Part shown: positions 1 through 8,840 of the stretch, piece by piece | Position numbering within the stretch: the stretch's first letter is position 1 | Layout: every line of letters starts with the position of its first letter | From: Streptomyces bungoensis | GTDB taxonomy: Bacteria > Actinomycetota > Actinomycetes > Streptomycetales > Streptomycetaceae | DNA length: 64,000 bases | Assembly (NCBI RefSeq): GCF_001514215.1 | Contig: NZ_KQ948853.1 | Coordinates: 1 to 64,000 of the forward strand | Direction: 5' to 3' | Position numbers and translations under genes: made by a program | The notes under the pieces: generated by a model | The model's database searches: none | Told to the model about the DNA's origin: nothing | The model's input: the letters and a program-made list of their open reading frames with translations, nothing else

Positions 1-39
1 TGAGGTGTCGCTGCCAAAGGCTGCCACTACCGTGACCTC

Positions 40-606
40 ATGACCTCCCTGAGCAGCGACCCTTACGTTGTCCGAGCGATACGCCCCGACGAGTGGCCGG
101 CCGTGAAGCGGCTGCGTCTCGACGCGCTGCGGGATCCGGCCGCGCCCATCGCCTTCCTGGAGACCTACGAGGACGCCCTCGACCGGCCGGACTCCTTCTA
201 CCAGGAACGTGCCGCGCGGTCGGCCGAAGAAGGCAGTACGGCCCGGCAGTTCATCGCCGAGGCACCCGACGGGACCTGGGCCGGCACCGTCACCGTGCTC
301 CTGGAGGAGGCTGGCACCACGGACTGGGCCGGATATCCGGTCGAGCGGCGGCAGGGTCATGTCGTAGGGGTCTTCGTACGGCCCGAGCACCGCGGGAACG
401 GGCTGATCAAGGCGCTGTTCGACGCCGGTGTGGCGTGGGCGTGGGAGCGCGGTGCCGAGCGGGCCCGACTGATCGTCCACGAGGACAACGCGCGGGCGCA
501 GGGGGCGTACCGCAAGGCGGGGTTCGCGCCCAGCGGCTTCGTCGTGGCCTTCTCGAAGGACGAGGGGGAGAAGGAGCTGGAGTTCGTGCTGGAGCGGCCG
601 TCCTAG
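40..606 (+). CDS. GNAT family N-acetyltransferase
   Basis: This is a complete 188-residue protein of the GNAT fold, which transfers an acetyl group from acetyl-CoA to an amine; its substrate cannot be read from sequence. The acetyl-CoA pyrophosphate loop is visible near residues 108-125 (V-F-V-R-P-E-H-R-G-N-G-L), followed by the usual helix and an N-A-R-A-Q-G-A-Y-R-K-A-G-F motif near 150-163. A TACCGT box at 28-33 lies six bases before the ATG and no Shine-Dalgarno is visible, so the mRNA may be leaderless. Its stop codon overlaps the stop of the convergent secretion gene within CTAG at 603-606. Confidence 0.9.
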   Translation: MTSLSSDPYVVRAIRPDEWPAVKRLRLDALRDPAAPIAFLETYEDALDRPDSFYQERAARSAEEGSTARQFIAEAPDGTWAGTVTVLLEEAGTTDWAGYPVERRQGHVVGVFVRPEHRGNGLIKALFDAGVAWAWERGAERARLIVHEDNARAQGAYRKAGFAPSGFVVAFSKDEGEKELEFVLERPS

Positions 607-2162
607 ACCGGGAGTTCCCGGTGCGGCCAGCGGGAGCGTGCCTGCTCGCGGGAGCGGAGCAGGGCCAGGGTCGGCATGCCCTGGCCGGCCCCGGTGGCGA
701 GCAGGTCGGGGAGCTGGGGGATGGGGGCGACGGCGGCCACGTCGTCCAGGATCAGGGTCATTGGTGGGTCGAGCCGACCGGAGGATGACCGTTCGGCCAT
801 GCGCCGGCCGCGCTCGACCACGCTGGAGACGAGGGCCGTCAGGAGCGGCATCGCGCCGGGCCTGCTCCTGGGATCCTCGATGGATTCCCCTACCACATAA
901 AGCGTGCCCGCTTCGTTGACGAAGGAATCCAAGGCGAGGGCATCAGTTCGGTTGGGAGTGCAGGCTTCACGGATGTTGACCGTGGAGAGAGCGGAAAGCG
1001 CCCGGCTCGTCAGTTCCTGGGCCATGTCCCGGCGTTCGGGATGGGCGGTGAGGGCGGCCTCGAGTTCCCCGGCGGCACCGGGGGCGGCCTTGGGGTGCGT
1101 GCGGAGCGTCCGTACGGCGTCCTGGACCTGGATGCCCTGCGACCAGCGGTGGACGTGGCGGACGGTGCGGTTGTCCAGGGCGGCTGCGTGGAGGTAGCTC
1201 CTCAGCAGCGTGACCGCGGTGTCCGCCACCGCCTGGTCCAGCTTGGCCGTGGGCTGCACGGGGCTCAGGAGCGCGGTGGCTCGCTGCAAGGCCGTCTGTT
1301 TGTCCTCGCAGCCCGCCGTGGGGGACCAGTGCAGGCGCGCGGGAGTGTCGCAGCGGTGTCCGGGGTCGTAGAGCAGGACGGGTCCGAGTTTCGCCCTGGC
1401 GTCCTTCGTCCCCGCCCACAGGGCGGGGTTCGAGGTCACCACCAGGGTCGGGCCCGGTGCGTCCTGGACGGCTTGGACCGCGGTGGCGTGGCGGCTCGCC
1501 GGCGGCGCGTAGTGCACCGAGCCCGAGCCGAGGGACGCGTCCCACCCGCCCGCCGGTCCGCCGCCGGACGACGGGACGCCGACGCCCGCAGGGGCCGCTT
1601 CGGCCGCCTGCTCGATCGGTTCCCCCGGCTGCTGCGGCTGCGGCTCGGGAGCCGGTGCCGGTTCCGTACGCGGTACGGGGACCTCGTGGCGCGGCTCCGG
1701 TGCAGGAGCGGCCGGAGCCGCTGCCGGGGCGGCTGCCGGTCCATGGGCCCGGCCTTTCGACGCACCCCTGTCGAACGCCCTGCGCACCTTCCCCGCCCGC
1801 CAGCGCGCCACCGCCCCCAGCAGGAACAGGATGAACACCAGGAGGGCCATCATCTGGCCGATGAACAGGCCCCAGAACAGGCCCCAGCCGGAGAGCCGGC
1901 CCGCGGGGGTGCCGGGCCAGGCGCCGGGGAGGTCGTGGGGTTCGCCGATGAGGTGCCGCATGGCCGGGGGAGTGCGGGTGAACGTGACGCCGGACGGCCA
2001 GGAGCCGTGGGCGAGCAGGCCCGCCAGGCCTGTGGCCGACCACACCAGCACGGTCATGCCGAGGAGGAAGGCGAGTACGCCGATCAGCAGGCCGTCGGGG
2101 ATGCCGCCCTGGCTCTCCCCGCGGCCGTCACGGCGGTCGGCACGGCCGTCGTCGGGTCTCAC
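603..2162 (-). CDS. VirD4/TraG-like coupling protein (TraM-recognition type), no evident Walker A
   Basis: The 519-residue product is the last gene of a leftward type IV secretion-like operon. Two membrane segments lie near residues 25-47 and 93-115, followed by an Ala/Pro-rich linker (about 140-190). The C-terminal half resembles the VirD4/TraG ATPase family, with a Walker-B-like segment (M-T-L-I-L-D-D-V-A) followed by P-Q-L-P-D-L-L-A-T-G-A-G-Q-G-M, typical of coupling proteins. I cannot find a canonical G-x-x-G-x-G-K-S/T P-loop before the T-L-V-V-T-S-N segment, so nucleotide hydrolysis is doubtful. It starts four bases upstream of the P-loop gene's downstream neighbour boundary and is probably cotranscribed with it. 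Confidence 0.75.
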   Translation of the reverse strand: MRPDDGRADRRDGRGESQGGIPDGLLIGVLAFLLGMTVLVWSATGLAGLLAHGSWPSGVTFTRTPPAMRHLIGEPHDLPGAWPGTPAGRLSGWGLFWGLFIGQMMALLVFILFLLGAVARWRAGKVRRAFDRGASKGRAHGPAAAPAAAPAAPAPEPRHEVPVPRTEPAPAPEPQPQQPGEPIEQAAEAAPAGVGVPSSGGGPAGGWDASLGSGSVHYAPPASRHATAVQAVQDAPGPTLVVTSNPALWAGTKDARAKLGPVLLYDPGHRCDTPARLHWSPTAGCEDKQTALQRATALLSPVQPTAKLDQAVADTAVTLLRSYLHAAALDNRTVRHVHRWSQGIQVQDAVRTLRTHPKAAPGAAGELEAALTAHPERRDMAQELTSRALSALSTVNIREACTPNRTDALALDSFVNEAGTLYVVGESIEDPRSRPGAMPLLTALVSSVVERGRRMAERSSSGRLDPPMTLILDDVAAVAPIPQLPDLLATGAGQGMPTLALLRSREQARSRWPHRELPV

Positions 2163-2181
2163 TCCTGCTTCCCCTTCCCCG

Positions 2182-3594
2182 CTACGCCACCGTCGATTCG
2201 GAGTCGCCCAGGTGCTGCTCCACGAAGGCGGCGGCCCGCTCTTCGGCCTCCAGCTCGGCGGCGCGCAGGGCGTCGTCGTGCCGCAGGTCGCTGGACGACT
2301 CGGTCATGGCGCGGTCGGTGAAGACCAGCGGGCGTTCCGTCTCGGTGACCAGGTGTTTGACCACCTGGACGTTGCCGTTGACGTCCCAGACCGCGATGCC
2401 GGGGGTGAGCGTGGGGATGATCTCCACGGCCCATCGGGGCAGGCCCAGGACCCGTCCGGTCGCTCGTGCCTCGTCGGCCTTCTGGGCGTAGATCGTGCGC
2501 GTCGACGCCATCTTCAGGATCGCCGCCGCCTCCTTCGCCGCCGCGCCGTCCACCACGTCGGACAGGTGGTGGACCACGGCCACGAAGGACAGGCCGAGCC
2601 GGCGGCCGAACTTCAGCAGCCGCTGGAACAGCTGGGCCACGAACGGGCTGTTGATGATGTGCCACGCCTCCTCGACCAGGAAGATGCGCTTCCTGCGGTC
2701 GGGGCGGATCCAGGTGTGCTCCAGCCACACGCCGACGATCGCCATGAGGATCGGCATGGCGATGGAGTTGCGGTCGATGTGGGACAGGTCGAACACGATC
2801 AGCGGCGCGTCCAGGTCGATGCCGACCGTGGTCGGGCCGTCGAACATGCCGCGCAGGTCACCGTCGACCAGGCGGTCCAGGACCAGGGCGACGTCCAGGC
2901 CCCAGGCCCGTACGTCGTCTATGGCGACGTTCATCGCCTCCGCCGACTCGGGCTCCGGGTGGCGGAGCTGCTCGACGATGTCGGTGAGGACCGGCTGGCG
3001 GTCGAGGATCGACTCGTTGACGTAGGAGTGGGCGACCTTGAGGGCGAAGCCGGCGCGCTCGTCCAGGCCGTGGCCCATCGCGACCTCGATGATGGTGCGC
3101 AGCAGGGCGAGCTGGCCCGTCGTCGTGATCGCGGGGTCCAGGGGGTTGAGGCGGATGCCGTGGTTCAGGGCCGCCGTCGGGTCGAGCCGGATGGGGGTTA
3201 TCCCCAGCTCCTCCGCGATCAGGTTCCACTCGCCGACCCCGTCCTCGCCCTGCGCGTCCAGGACGACGACCTGGCGGTCCTTGAAGCGCAGCTGGCGCAG
3301 GACGTACGTCTTCTCCAGCGCCGACTTGCCGTTGCCGGACTCGCCGAGGACCAGCCAGTGCGGGGCGGGCAGCTGCTGGCCGTAGAGCTGGAAGGGGTCG
3401 TAGATGTAGCCCTTCCCGGAGTAGACCTCGCGGCCGATGATGACGCCGGAGTCGCCGAGGCCGGGTGCGGCGGTCGGGAGGTAGACGGCCTGGGCCTGGC
3501 CCGTGGAGGTGCGCACGGGCAGCCGGGTCGTCTCGACCTTCCCGAACAGGAAGGACGTGAAGGCGTCCGTGAGGACGGACAGCGGGTCCCGCAT
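2182..3594 (-). CDS. VirB4-like ATPase of a chromosomal type IV secretion-like system
   Basis: This 470-residue protein is a VirB4/TraC-type ATPase expected to power a membrane transfer machine. Walker A is clear at residues 84-91 (G-E-S-G-N-G-K-S), and a Walker B-like F-L-V-E-E-A-W lies near residue 305. I chose the ATG at 3594 because the open frame upstream of it only shadows the adjacent SCO6880-family gene. The gene sits 14 bases downstream of that neighbour's stop and 19 bases upstream of the VirD4-like start, consistent with one operon. Confidence 0.85.
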   Translation of the reverse strand: MRDPLSVLTDAFTSFLFGKVETTRLPVRTSTGQAQAVYLPTAAPGLGDSGVIIGREVYSGKGYIYDPFQLYGQQLPAPHWLVLGESGNGKSALEKTYVLRQLRFKDRQVVVLDAQGEDGVGEWNLIAEELGITPIRLDPTAALNHGIRLNPLDPAITTTGQLALLRTIIEVAMGHGLDERAGFALKVAHSYVNESILDRQPVLTDIVEQLRHPEPESAEAMNVAIDDVRAWGLDVALVLDRLVDGDLRGMFDGPTTVGIDLDAPLIVFDLSHIDRNSIAMPILMAIVGVWLEHTWIRPDRRKRIFLVEEAWHIINSPFVAQLFQRLLKFGRRLGLSFVAVVHHLSDVVDGAAAKEAAAILKMASTRTIYAQKADEARATGRVLGLPRWAVEIIPTLTPGIAVWDVNGNVQVVKHLVTETERPLVFTDRAMTESSSDLRHDDALRAAELEAEERAAAFVEQHLGDSESTVA

Positions 3595-3608
3595 CAGCGC
3601 ATCAGCCC

Positions 3609-5168
3609 CTACCTTCGGATTCCGGTGGCGAACGGGAGGGTGTTCACAAAGGCGCGGTGGTGCTCGCGGTCGCACCACTCCAGCTTCAGGTACGACTTTC
3701 CGGCGGAGGCCCGGATGGTCCGCTTGTCGCGGTTGAGGGCCTCGGGGGAGCGGGAGGACACGGTGATGTAGCCGACCAGGTTCACCCCGGCGGCGCCGCT
3801 GGCGAGGTCCTCGCCGCGCTGGTCGAGGCGGTTGTGGGCGGCGATGTCCCGCGGGTCCACCGTCCGGTTCATCTTGGCGGCGCGGGAGGCCTCGGCCACG
3901 TCGTTGGTCTTCTCGGTCAGCATGCGTTCGATGGCCACCTCGGTGGGCTCCAGGTCCATGGTCACGGCGACCGTCCGGATGACGTCCGGGGTGTGGACGA
4001 GGAGCGGGGCGAGGAAGTTGACGCCGACCGGGGTCATCGGCCACTCCTTCACCCAGGCCGTGGCGTGGCACCACGGGGCGCGGGTGCTGGACTCGCGGGT
4101 CTTGGCCTGGAGGTAGGTGGGCTCGGTGGCGTCGAGCTCGGCCGGCCAGGCGTTGCGCCGGCTCATCGCCTGGATGTGGTCGATGGGGTGGTCCGGGTCG
4201 TACATGGAGTGGATCAGCGACGACAGCCGGCTCTGGCCGAGGGGCTGGCGTACCCGGATGTCGGCCTCCTGCAGGCGTGAGCAGATGTCGGTCAGCTCGC
4301 GGGCCATGACGACGGCGAGCCCGGCGTCGCGGTCCAGTCTGCGGCCGGCCTGCGGGCGGGCGGCGCGGGCCATGGCCTGGGCCTCGGCGGCCAGTTCGCG
4401 GCTGTAGTGCATGCAGGCGACGAGGTAGGCGCGGTGCTGCTCGCTGCTGGTGGACACCATGGACTGCAGCTGGTCGTAGGAGCGGGTCAGCCAGTCGGGC
4501 GCCCTGTCGTCGCCGCGCTGGCTGACGTCCTTGGCGTGGGCGTCGGGGTCGGCGGGGAGGGTGCGGGCGAGCATCTGCAGGCGGGTGACGAAGCCGTCGC
4601 CGTTGGCCACGTGCTTGAGCAGGGTGCCGAAGCGGTCGACGAGGGCCTCCTGGTCCTCGGAGTCGCGCAGGCCGACACCGGGGCCCTCGATCTCGATGCA
4701 GGCGGTGACCGTCTTGCGGTCGGCGTGCAGCAGTACGGCGATCTCGTCGGGGCCGAACGGCGCGGCGAGCCAGGTGATGCGGCCGATGCCGGGCGGCGGG
4801 CCGATCTCGACCTCGCGGCCGTCGAGCCCGATGCCGGCCTCGATGACGCCGGAGCGGTAGGCGGCGCCGCGTTTGACGGTGCGCTTGTAACTGCGGTTGA
4901 TCTCGAACCACTTGTAGAACGTGCGGCGCCGGTACGGCACGTAGACGGCGGCGAGCGCCAGCAGTGGGAAGCCCGTCAGCAGCACGATCCGCAGGGACAG
5001 GACGGGGACGAGGAGGCCGCACATCATGCCGAGGAACGCGCCGGCGACGATCAGCGCGATCTCGCCGGACTCGCGGTTCCGGCCGATGATCGCGTTCGGC
5101 CGGGCGCGGCCGATCAGATACGTACGGCGGGGCGTGACCGTGTGGGACAGGTGGGACTCGGTCGTCAA
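3609..5168 (-). CDS. SCO6880 family protein (type IV secretion-like)
   Basis: The 519-residue product matches the actinobacterial SCO6880 family found in integrative elements and in this conserved chromosomal cluster. Two hydrophobic segments lie near residues 35-75, followed by a long soluble region. This family is usually placed between a VirB6-like membrane protein and a VirB4-like ATPase, exactly as here, so it is probably an inner-membrane component of the channel. The start at 5168 overlaps the stop of the preceding VirB6-like gene by four bases (ATGA type), suggesting translational coupling. Confidence 0.85.
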   Translation of the reverse strand: MTTESHLSHTVTPRRTYLIGRARPNAIIGRNRESGEIALIVAGAFLGMMCGLLVPVLSLRIVLLTGFPLLALAAVYVPYRRRTFYKWFEINRSYKRTVKRGAAYRSGVIEAGIGLDGREVEIGPPPGIGRITWLAAPFGPDEIAVLLHADRKTVTACIEIEGPGVGLRDSEDQEALVDRFGTLLKHVANGDGFVTRLQMLARTLPADPDAHAKDVSQRGDDRAPDWLTRSYDQLQSMVSTSSEQHRAYLVACMHYSRELAAEAQAMARAARPQAGRRLDRDAGLAVVMARELTDICSRLQEADIRVRQPLGQSRLSSLIHSMYDPDHPIDHIQAMSRRNAWPAELDATEPTYLQAKTRESSTRAPWCHATAWVKEWPMTPVGVNFLAPLLVHTPDVIRTVAVTMDLEPTEVAIERMLTEKTNDVAEASRAAKMNRTVDPRDIAAHNRLDQRGEDLASGAAGVNLVGYITVSSRSPEALNRDKRTIRASAGKSYLKLEWCDREHHRAFVNTLPFATGIRR

Positions 5169-6487
5169 CGCCCTTCACCTCCCGAGCGGTTGCTGCTGCT
5201 GTTGCGGTTGTTGCCGGCGTGCGGGGTGTTGGCCGGGCTGGGTGCGCGCGGCGCGGGCGCGGCGGAGGGGACGGCTCCGCCGGAGCCGCGGCTGCTGTGG
5301 GCGGCGACGCCGCCGGAGGCGGGGTTGGCGGGGCGGGGGCCGCTGCTCTGGACGCCGCCGCCTCCGCCGTTGTTGTCGGCGCGGGTGCTGTGGGTCTTGA
5401 TGCCCTGCGCGACGAGGGTGGCGGGGGAGCTGATGACGGCGGCCGCCTTGCCCTCGGCGCCCTGCATGATGCGGTTGTTGCGGGAGCCGGCGATCTCGTC
5501 GCCGAAGCCGGGGACGAAGCGGTAGATCATCGCGCTGGCGAAGATGGCGAGCAGGATGATGGCGAGGCCGGAGACGACGGCGGAGAAGGAGTCCGGGCCG
5601 TTGTCGCCGGACAGGGCGCCGGCGAGGCCCAGCACGATGACGATCACCGGCTTGACGAGGATGACCGCGATCATGATGCCGGCCCAGCGCCGGACGTGGC
5701 TCCACAGGTTCTTGTCGACGAGGCCGGCGTAGACGACGGTGCCGAGGAGGGCGCCGACGTAGAGCAGGGCGGCGCGGATGACCAGCTCCAGCCAGAGGAC
5801 GCCGGCGGCGAGGATGCTGACCAGGGAGACGACGATCAGCATGATCGGTCCGCCGCCGATGTCGTTGCCCTTCTTCAGGGCGCCGGAGAAGGTGCCGAAG
5901 AACGTGTCCGTCTGGTCGCCGGTCGCCTTCGCGAGGACGTCGGTGACGCCGTCCGTGGCCGACACGACGGTGTAGAGGATCAGCGGGGTGAAGGCGGAGG
6001 CGAGCACCGTGAGCCACAGGAAGCCGACGGCTTCCGAGATGGCGGTGGTCAGGGGCACGCCGCGGACGGCCCGCTTGGCCACGGCCAGCAGCCACAGGAG
6101 CAGCGTGAGGATGGTGCTGGCGGCGAAGACGACGGCGTACTGCTGCAGGAACTTGGTGTTCGTGAAGTCGACGTTCGCGGTCGCCTTCACGGCGTCGCTG
6201 AGCTTGGTGATGGTCCAGGAGGCGGCGTCGGCACAGCCCTTGGCGAGGGAGGAGAGGGGGTCGAGGGTGGAGAGGGGGCTGTCGGGGGTACTGCCGCCAA
6301 GTCCCTTGTTCGACCCGCTGTCCTTCTCGCAGTACTGCTTGGCGGGGCCCACGATGAGGTCGCACTTGTTGGACGACGGCGAGGGCTTGGGCGCCGCGAC
6401 GGCCCGGGTCGCCAACAGGAGGACGGTCCCCTGCACGGCGGTGAGGGCGGCGGTGGCCTTGAGTACGCGGTGCGGGCTACCGGGCAT
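5165..6487 (-). CDS. VirB6/TrbL-like polytopic membrane protein
   Basis: This 440-residue protein has an N-terminal signal-like segment (about residues 5-30), at least six hydrophobic helices between about 100 and 360, and a Gly/Ser/Pro/Asn-rich tail from about 370 to the end. This layout fits VirB6/TrbL channel proteins of type IV secretion systems. I chose the ATG at 6487, which lies inside the 3' end of the upstream VirB8-like gene (11-base overlap), rather than longer in-frame starts that would give an Arg/Pro-rich extension ahead of the signal sequence. The tail is probably flexible. Confidence 0.8.
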   Translation of the reverse strand: MPGSPHRVLKATAALTAVQGTVLLLATRAVAAPKPSPSSNKCDLIVGPAKQYCEKDSGSNKGLGGSTPDSPLSTLDPLSSLAKGCADAASWTITKLSDAVKATANVDFTNTKFLQQYAVVFAASTILTLLLWLLAVAKRAVRGVPLTTAISEAVGFLWLTVLASAFTPLILYTVVSATDGVTDVLAKATGDQTDTFFGTFSGALKKGNDIGGGPIMLIVVSLVSILAAGVLWLELVIRAALLYVGALLGTVVYAGLVDKNLWSHVRRWAGIMIAVILVKPVIVIVLGLAGALSGDNGPDSFSAVVSGLAIILLAIFASAMIYRFVPGFGDEIAGSRNNRIMQGAEGKAAAVISSPATLVAQGIKTHSTRADNNGGGGGVQSSGPRPANPASGGVAAHSSRGSGGAVPSAAPAPRAPSPANTPHAGNNRNSSSNRSGGEGR

Positions 6488-7292
6488 AAGTGAAGCCTCC
6501 GTACTCCTCGACGGCCTTGGCCATCTGGTCGGCGCTGGATGCCTTGTCGTCGCCGGGAACGGGCGCGGGGCCGTCCTTCTGGGAGAAGCTGTCGACCTTC
6601 CAGTCACCGCCCTCCCAGCGCAGCTGGAGGGTCATGGTGAACCAGTCACTGGTGACCGGGTTGGTCGAGTCGGCACCGGCGGTCCCGAACACGCCGGTGC
6701 ACCAGACCTCCACCGTGGCGGCGGAGTTGCTGTACGCCGTGAGCTTGGTCCCGAGAGGCGCGGTGCGCGAGACGTAGGTGTGGCCGGCAGGCGCGTCGCC
6801 GTTCGCATCGAGGCCGATGCCGCTCAGGAACTGCTTGTCGTAGGCCTTGTTGAACCTGTCGGTCAGTGCGGCCTGCTGACCGGCGACGAACACCTGCTTG
6901 ACGATCTCGCTGCGCGACACCGGTTTGAGGATGTCGGCCGAGACCAGCACCACGGCGTAGTTCGCCGCCGCGCTCTGCACGCCCTGTCCGTTGTGGGCGA
7001 AGCCCGACGGGATGCCGTCGCCCTGCGTCTCCACCGGCCTGGTCCCGCTCGCCGCCGTAGGTGCCGGCCTGGGTGCGGTGTTCTTCTGGGTCGGGTCGTC
7101 CGTGGAGGAGTCGCCGCGGTTCGCGAAGGCGATCGCGGCGATGAGGAGGACGACGACGCCGACGACCGTGACCAGGCTCCGGGAGGAGGTGCGGCCGGTT
7201 CTGCGGGGTGCGCCGCCGTAGGGGTCGCCGCCGGGCAGGCGGGTGCGGGTCTGGCCCGCCTCGGGGTAGCCCTGCTCGTCTTCGGGACTCAT
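6477..7292 (-). CDS. VirB8/TcpC-like conjugal transfer protein
   Basis: The 271-residue protein has a short acidic cytoplasmic N-terminus, one membrane helix near residues 40-60 and an extracytoplasmic domain of about 200 residues. That topology fits the VirB8/TcpC family of assembly factors in type IV secretion. The ATG at 7292 was chosen because the hydrophobic segment then lies at the expected distance; an upstream in-frame start at 7388 would add a low-complexity leader. It sits between a small membrane protein gene and the VirB6-like gene. The fold assignment rests on topology and context. Confidence 0.7.
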   Translation of the reverse strand: MSPEDEQGYPEAGQTRTRLPGGDPYGGAPRRTGRTSSRSLVTVVGVVVLLIAAIAFANRGDSSTDDPTQKNTAPRPAPTAASGTRPVETQGDGIPSGFAHNGQGVQSAAANYAVVLVSADILKPVSRSEIVKQVFVAGQQAALTDRFNKAYDKQFLSGIGLDANGDAPAGHTYVSRTAPLGTKLTAYSNSAATVEVWCTGVFGTAGADSTNPVTSDWFTMTLQLRWEGGDWKVDSFSQKDGPAPVPGDDKASSADQMAKAVEEYGGFTYAR

Positions 7293-7465
7293 GTCGCGTA
7301 CGCCCCCTCCGCCTCGTGGACATACGACGGTAGCCGTGCTGGTTCCCGCGTGGGCGCGGTGTGGTGACTCGACATCAGGGAGACGCAACCTCAGCCGGTG
7401 GGCACGACGGGTGGGTGGTGGGTGGAGGGGGACGGCCGGGCGTGCCCGGGGAGGCGGACGGTGTG

Positions 7466-7774
7466 TCAGACCGCCATGCCGTAGACGATGGTGAACAGTG
7501 TGCCGAGTGAGCCGATGATGAAGACGCCGGTGAGGCCGGCGATGATCAGGCCCTTGCCCTGCTCCGCGCTGAAGGTGTCGCGCAGGGCCGTCGCGCCGAT
7601 CCGCTGCTTGGCCGCACCCCAGACCGCGATGCCGAGGCAGAGCAGGATGGCGACGGCCATCACCACCTCGATCATCACCTTGGCCTCGTTGCCCAGGCTG
7701 CCGAAGGGGCCCCAGTCCGGAGCGATCCCGCCGATGATGGTGTTGATGTCTCCCTTGTCGGCCGCAAAGAGCAT
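7466..7774 (-). CDS. Small integral membrane protein heading the secretion operon
   Basis: This 102-residue protein has two hydrophobic segments (about 35-55 and 75-98) separated by a short charged loop containing A-A-K-Q-R-I-G, and an N-terminal region without a classical signal peptide. Size and position at the head of a type IV secretion-like operon make it a candidate VirB2-like or accessory membrane subunit, but sequence alone does not prove pilin function. The ATG at 7774 is preceded by a GGGGCGGTGA element. The next gene starts 173 bases further on. Confidence 0.75.
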   Translation of the reverse strand: MLFAADKGDINTIIGGIAPDWGPFGSLGNEAKVMIEVVMAVAILLCLGIAVWGAAKQRIGATALRDTFSAEQGKGLIIAGLTGVFIIGSLGTLFTIVYGMAV

Positions 7775-8127
7775 GTAAGTCACCGCCCCTGGTGGGTAGT
7801 TCCGCAAGGCCCCTGCCGGTGTGCAGAGGTCAGGTCTCATTGTCGCCGACAACCTGGCCGGCGTATGTCGACTTGACGTCAATCACTGCCGGGTTTCGCA
7901 CAATCGACTGTTACCGTCACTCTGTGTATCACGGCAGGTCACGGCGGGCAACGAGGTCGGTGCGGAACCTGTCGTGTGGTTCCGTCGTTGAGCTCCCTTA
8001 CGACCGTGCGCGGTTTCTGACGGCCGGTCGGGTGAGGTGTCGGGACGATGTTCTCACGGACGGGCGGGCGGCCTCCGCGTGCCGCCGCGGGGGCGCCGGG
8101 CGCTCCGGGGGCGCACAGGTGCGCGAT
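7775..8127. other. Intergenic region with probable promoter of the secretion operon
   Basis: These 353 bases hold no convincing gene. They contain a perfect 10-bp palindrome TTGACGTCAA at 7873-7882 and a smaller inverted repeat, TTGTC and GACAA around GCC at 7839-7851. Both lie upstream of the leftward operon and are lower in GC than their surroundings. They are the best candidates for its promoter or operator. Nothing else is recognisable. Confidence 0.4.
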
Positions 8128-8751
8128 TCAGCGGGGCGTGAGGCCGTGCAGCAGCAGGTGGACGTGCGCGTCCAGGCCGGCCAGGGCCTCGTCCGCGTCC
8201 AGGGCGCAACTCGCGATGAGGGCGGCGAGGCCGTGCAGGCTCGCGGCGGCGACCATCGTGATCCGCTCGGGGTCGCCCTGGACGATCTCGCCCCGGTCCT
8301 GGGCGTCGGCGATCGTGCGGGTGAGGGAGCCGAAGGACTGGTCGACGGCCTCGGCGAACGGGGCGGAGGTGTCGGGGTCGTGCTTGCGCGCGAACATCAG
8401 CTCCAGCAGTTCGGGGTTCTCGACGGCGAAGCCGAGGTAGGCCCGCGCGAGGGCGGTCATCCGCTGCTCGAAGGTGTGGCCCGGGTGGTCGGCGGCGGCG
8501 GCGAGGGCGCGGTTCAGGCGGTCGTAGCCGTCCAGGGCGAGTGCGTCGAGCAGGGCCTGCTTGTCCTTGAAGTGCCGGCCGGGGGCGGCGTGGCTGACGC
8601 CGGTGTCCCGGGCCAGTTCGCGCAGCGACAGCGCGCCGGCGCCCTTCTCGCGCAGGGTGCGGTCGGCGCTCTGGAGCAGGGCCGTGCGCAGGTCTCCGTG
8701 GTGGTAGGGGCGGCTCGGGGTCGACCGGGACATGCGCGACATGCGGTTCAT
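8128..8751 (-). CDS. TetR/AcrR family repressor
   Basis: The 207-residue product has a TetR-type N-terminal helix-turn-helix, with [12 protein letters not shown] near residues 42-53 followed by an [10 protein letters not shown] segment, and an all-helical ligand-binding C-terminal domain. It is divergently transcribed from a short-chain dehydrogenase gene with only 89 bases between the starts. That gap is filled with inverted repeats, so it probably represses the dehydrogenase and itself. Internal Met codons at positions 4 and 7 are alternative starts. The inducer is unknown. Confidence 0.92.
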   Translation of the reverse strand: MNRMSRMSRSTPSRPYHHGDLRTALLQSADRTLREKGAGALSLRELARDTGVSHAAPGRHFKDKQALLDALALDGYDRLNRALAAAADHPGHTFEQRMTALARAYLGFAVENPELLELMFARKHDPDTSAPFAEAVDQSFGSLTRTIADAQDRGEIVQGDPERITMVAAASLHGLAALIASCALDADEALAGLDAHVHLLLHGLTPR

Positions 8752-8768
8752 CGTATCCCGATGTTGAC

Positions 8769-8828
8769 GGTGCCAAGATAGTTGGCGCCGCCATCATTGT
8801 TGTCATTGACAGCATTGTTGGCGCTGTC
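8769..8828. promoter_or_regulatory. Candidate TetR operators between the repressor and dehydrogenase genes
   Basis: Two inverted repeats fill the divergent spacer. GGTGCCAA and TTGGCGCC (one mismatch) flank GATAG at 8769-8789. GACAGC and GCTGTC flank nine bases at 8808-8828. A third, TGTC-ATT-GACA, lies at 8801-8811. The second covers the spacer of the rightward promoter. Assignment to the adjacent TetR protein is inferred from position. Confidence 0.6.
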
Positions 8829-8834
8829 TACATT
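8806..8834 (+). promoter_or_regulatory. Consensus-like promoter giving a leaderless mRNA
   Basis: A perfect -35 TTGACA at 8806-8811 is followed after 17 bases by a -10 TACATT at 8829-8834. The ATG at 8841 lies six bases past the -10, so transcription would begin at or very near the A of the start codon. No Shine-Dalgarno is present, consistent with leaderless translation. Confidence 0.75.
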
Positions 8835-8840
8835 GGCGGC

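Noticed and set aside
2182..5178. A 998-codon frame on the minus strand covering two secretion genes
   Set aside because: Only its last 470 codons encode the VirB4-like protein; the upstream part is an Arg/Pro-rich shadow of the SCO6880-family gene in another frame.
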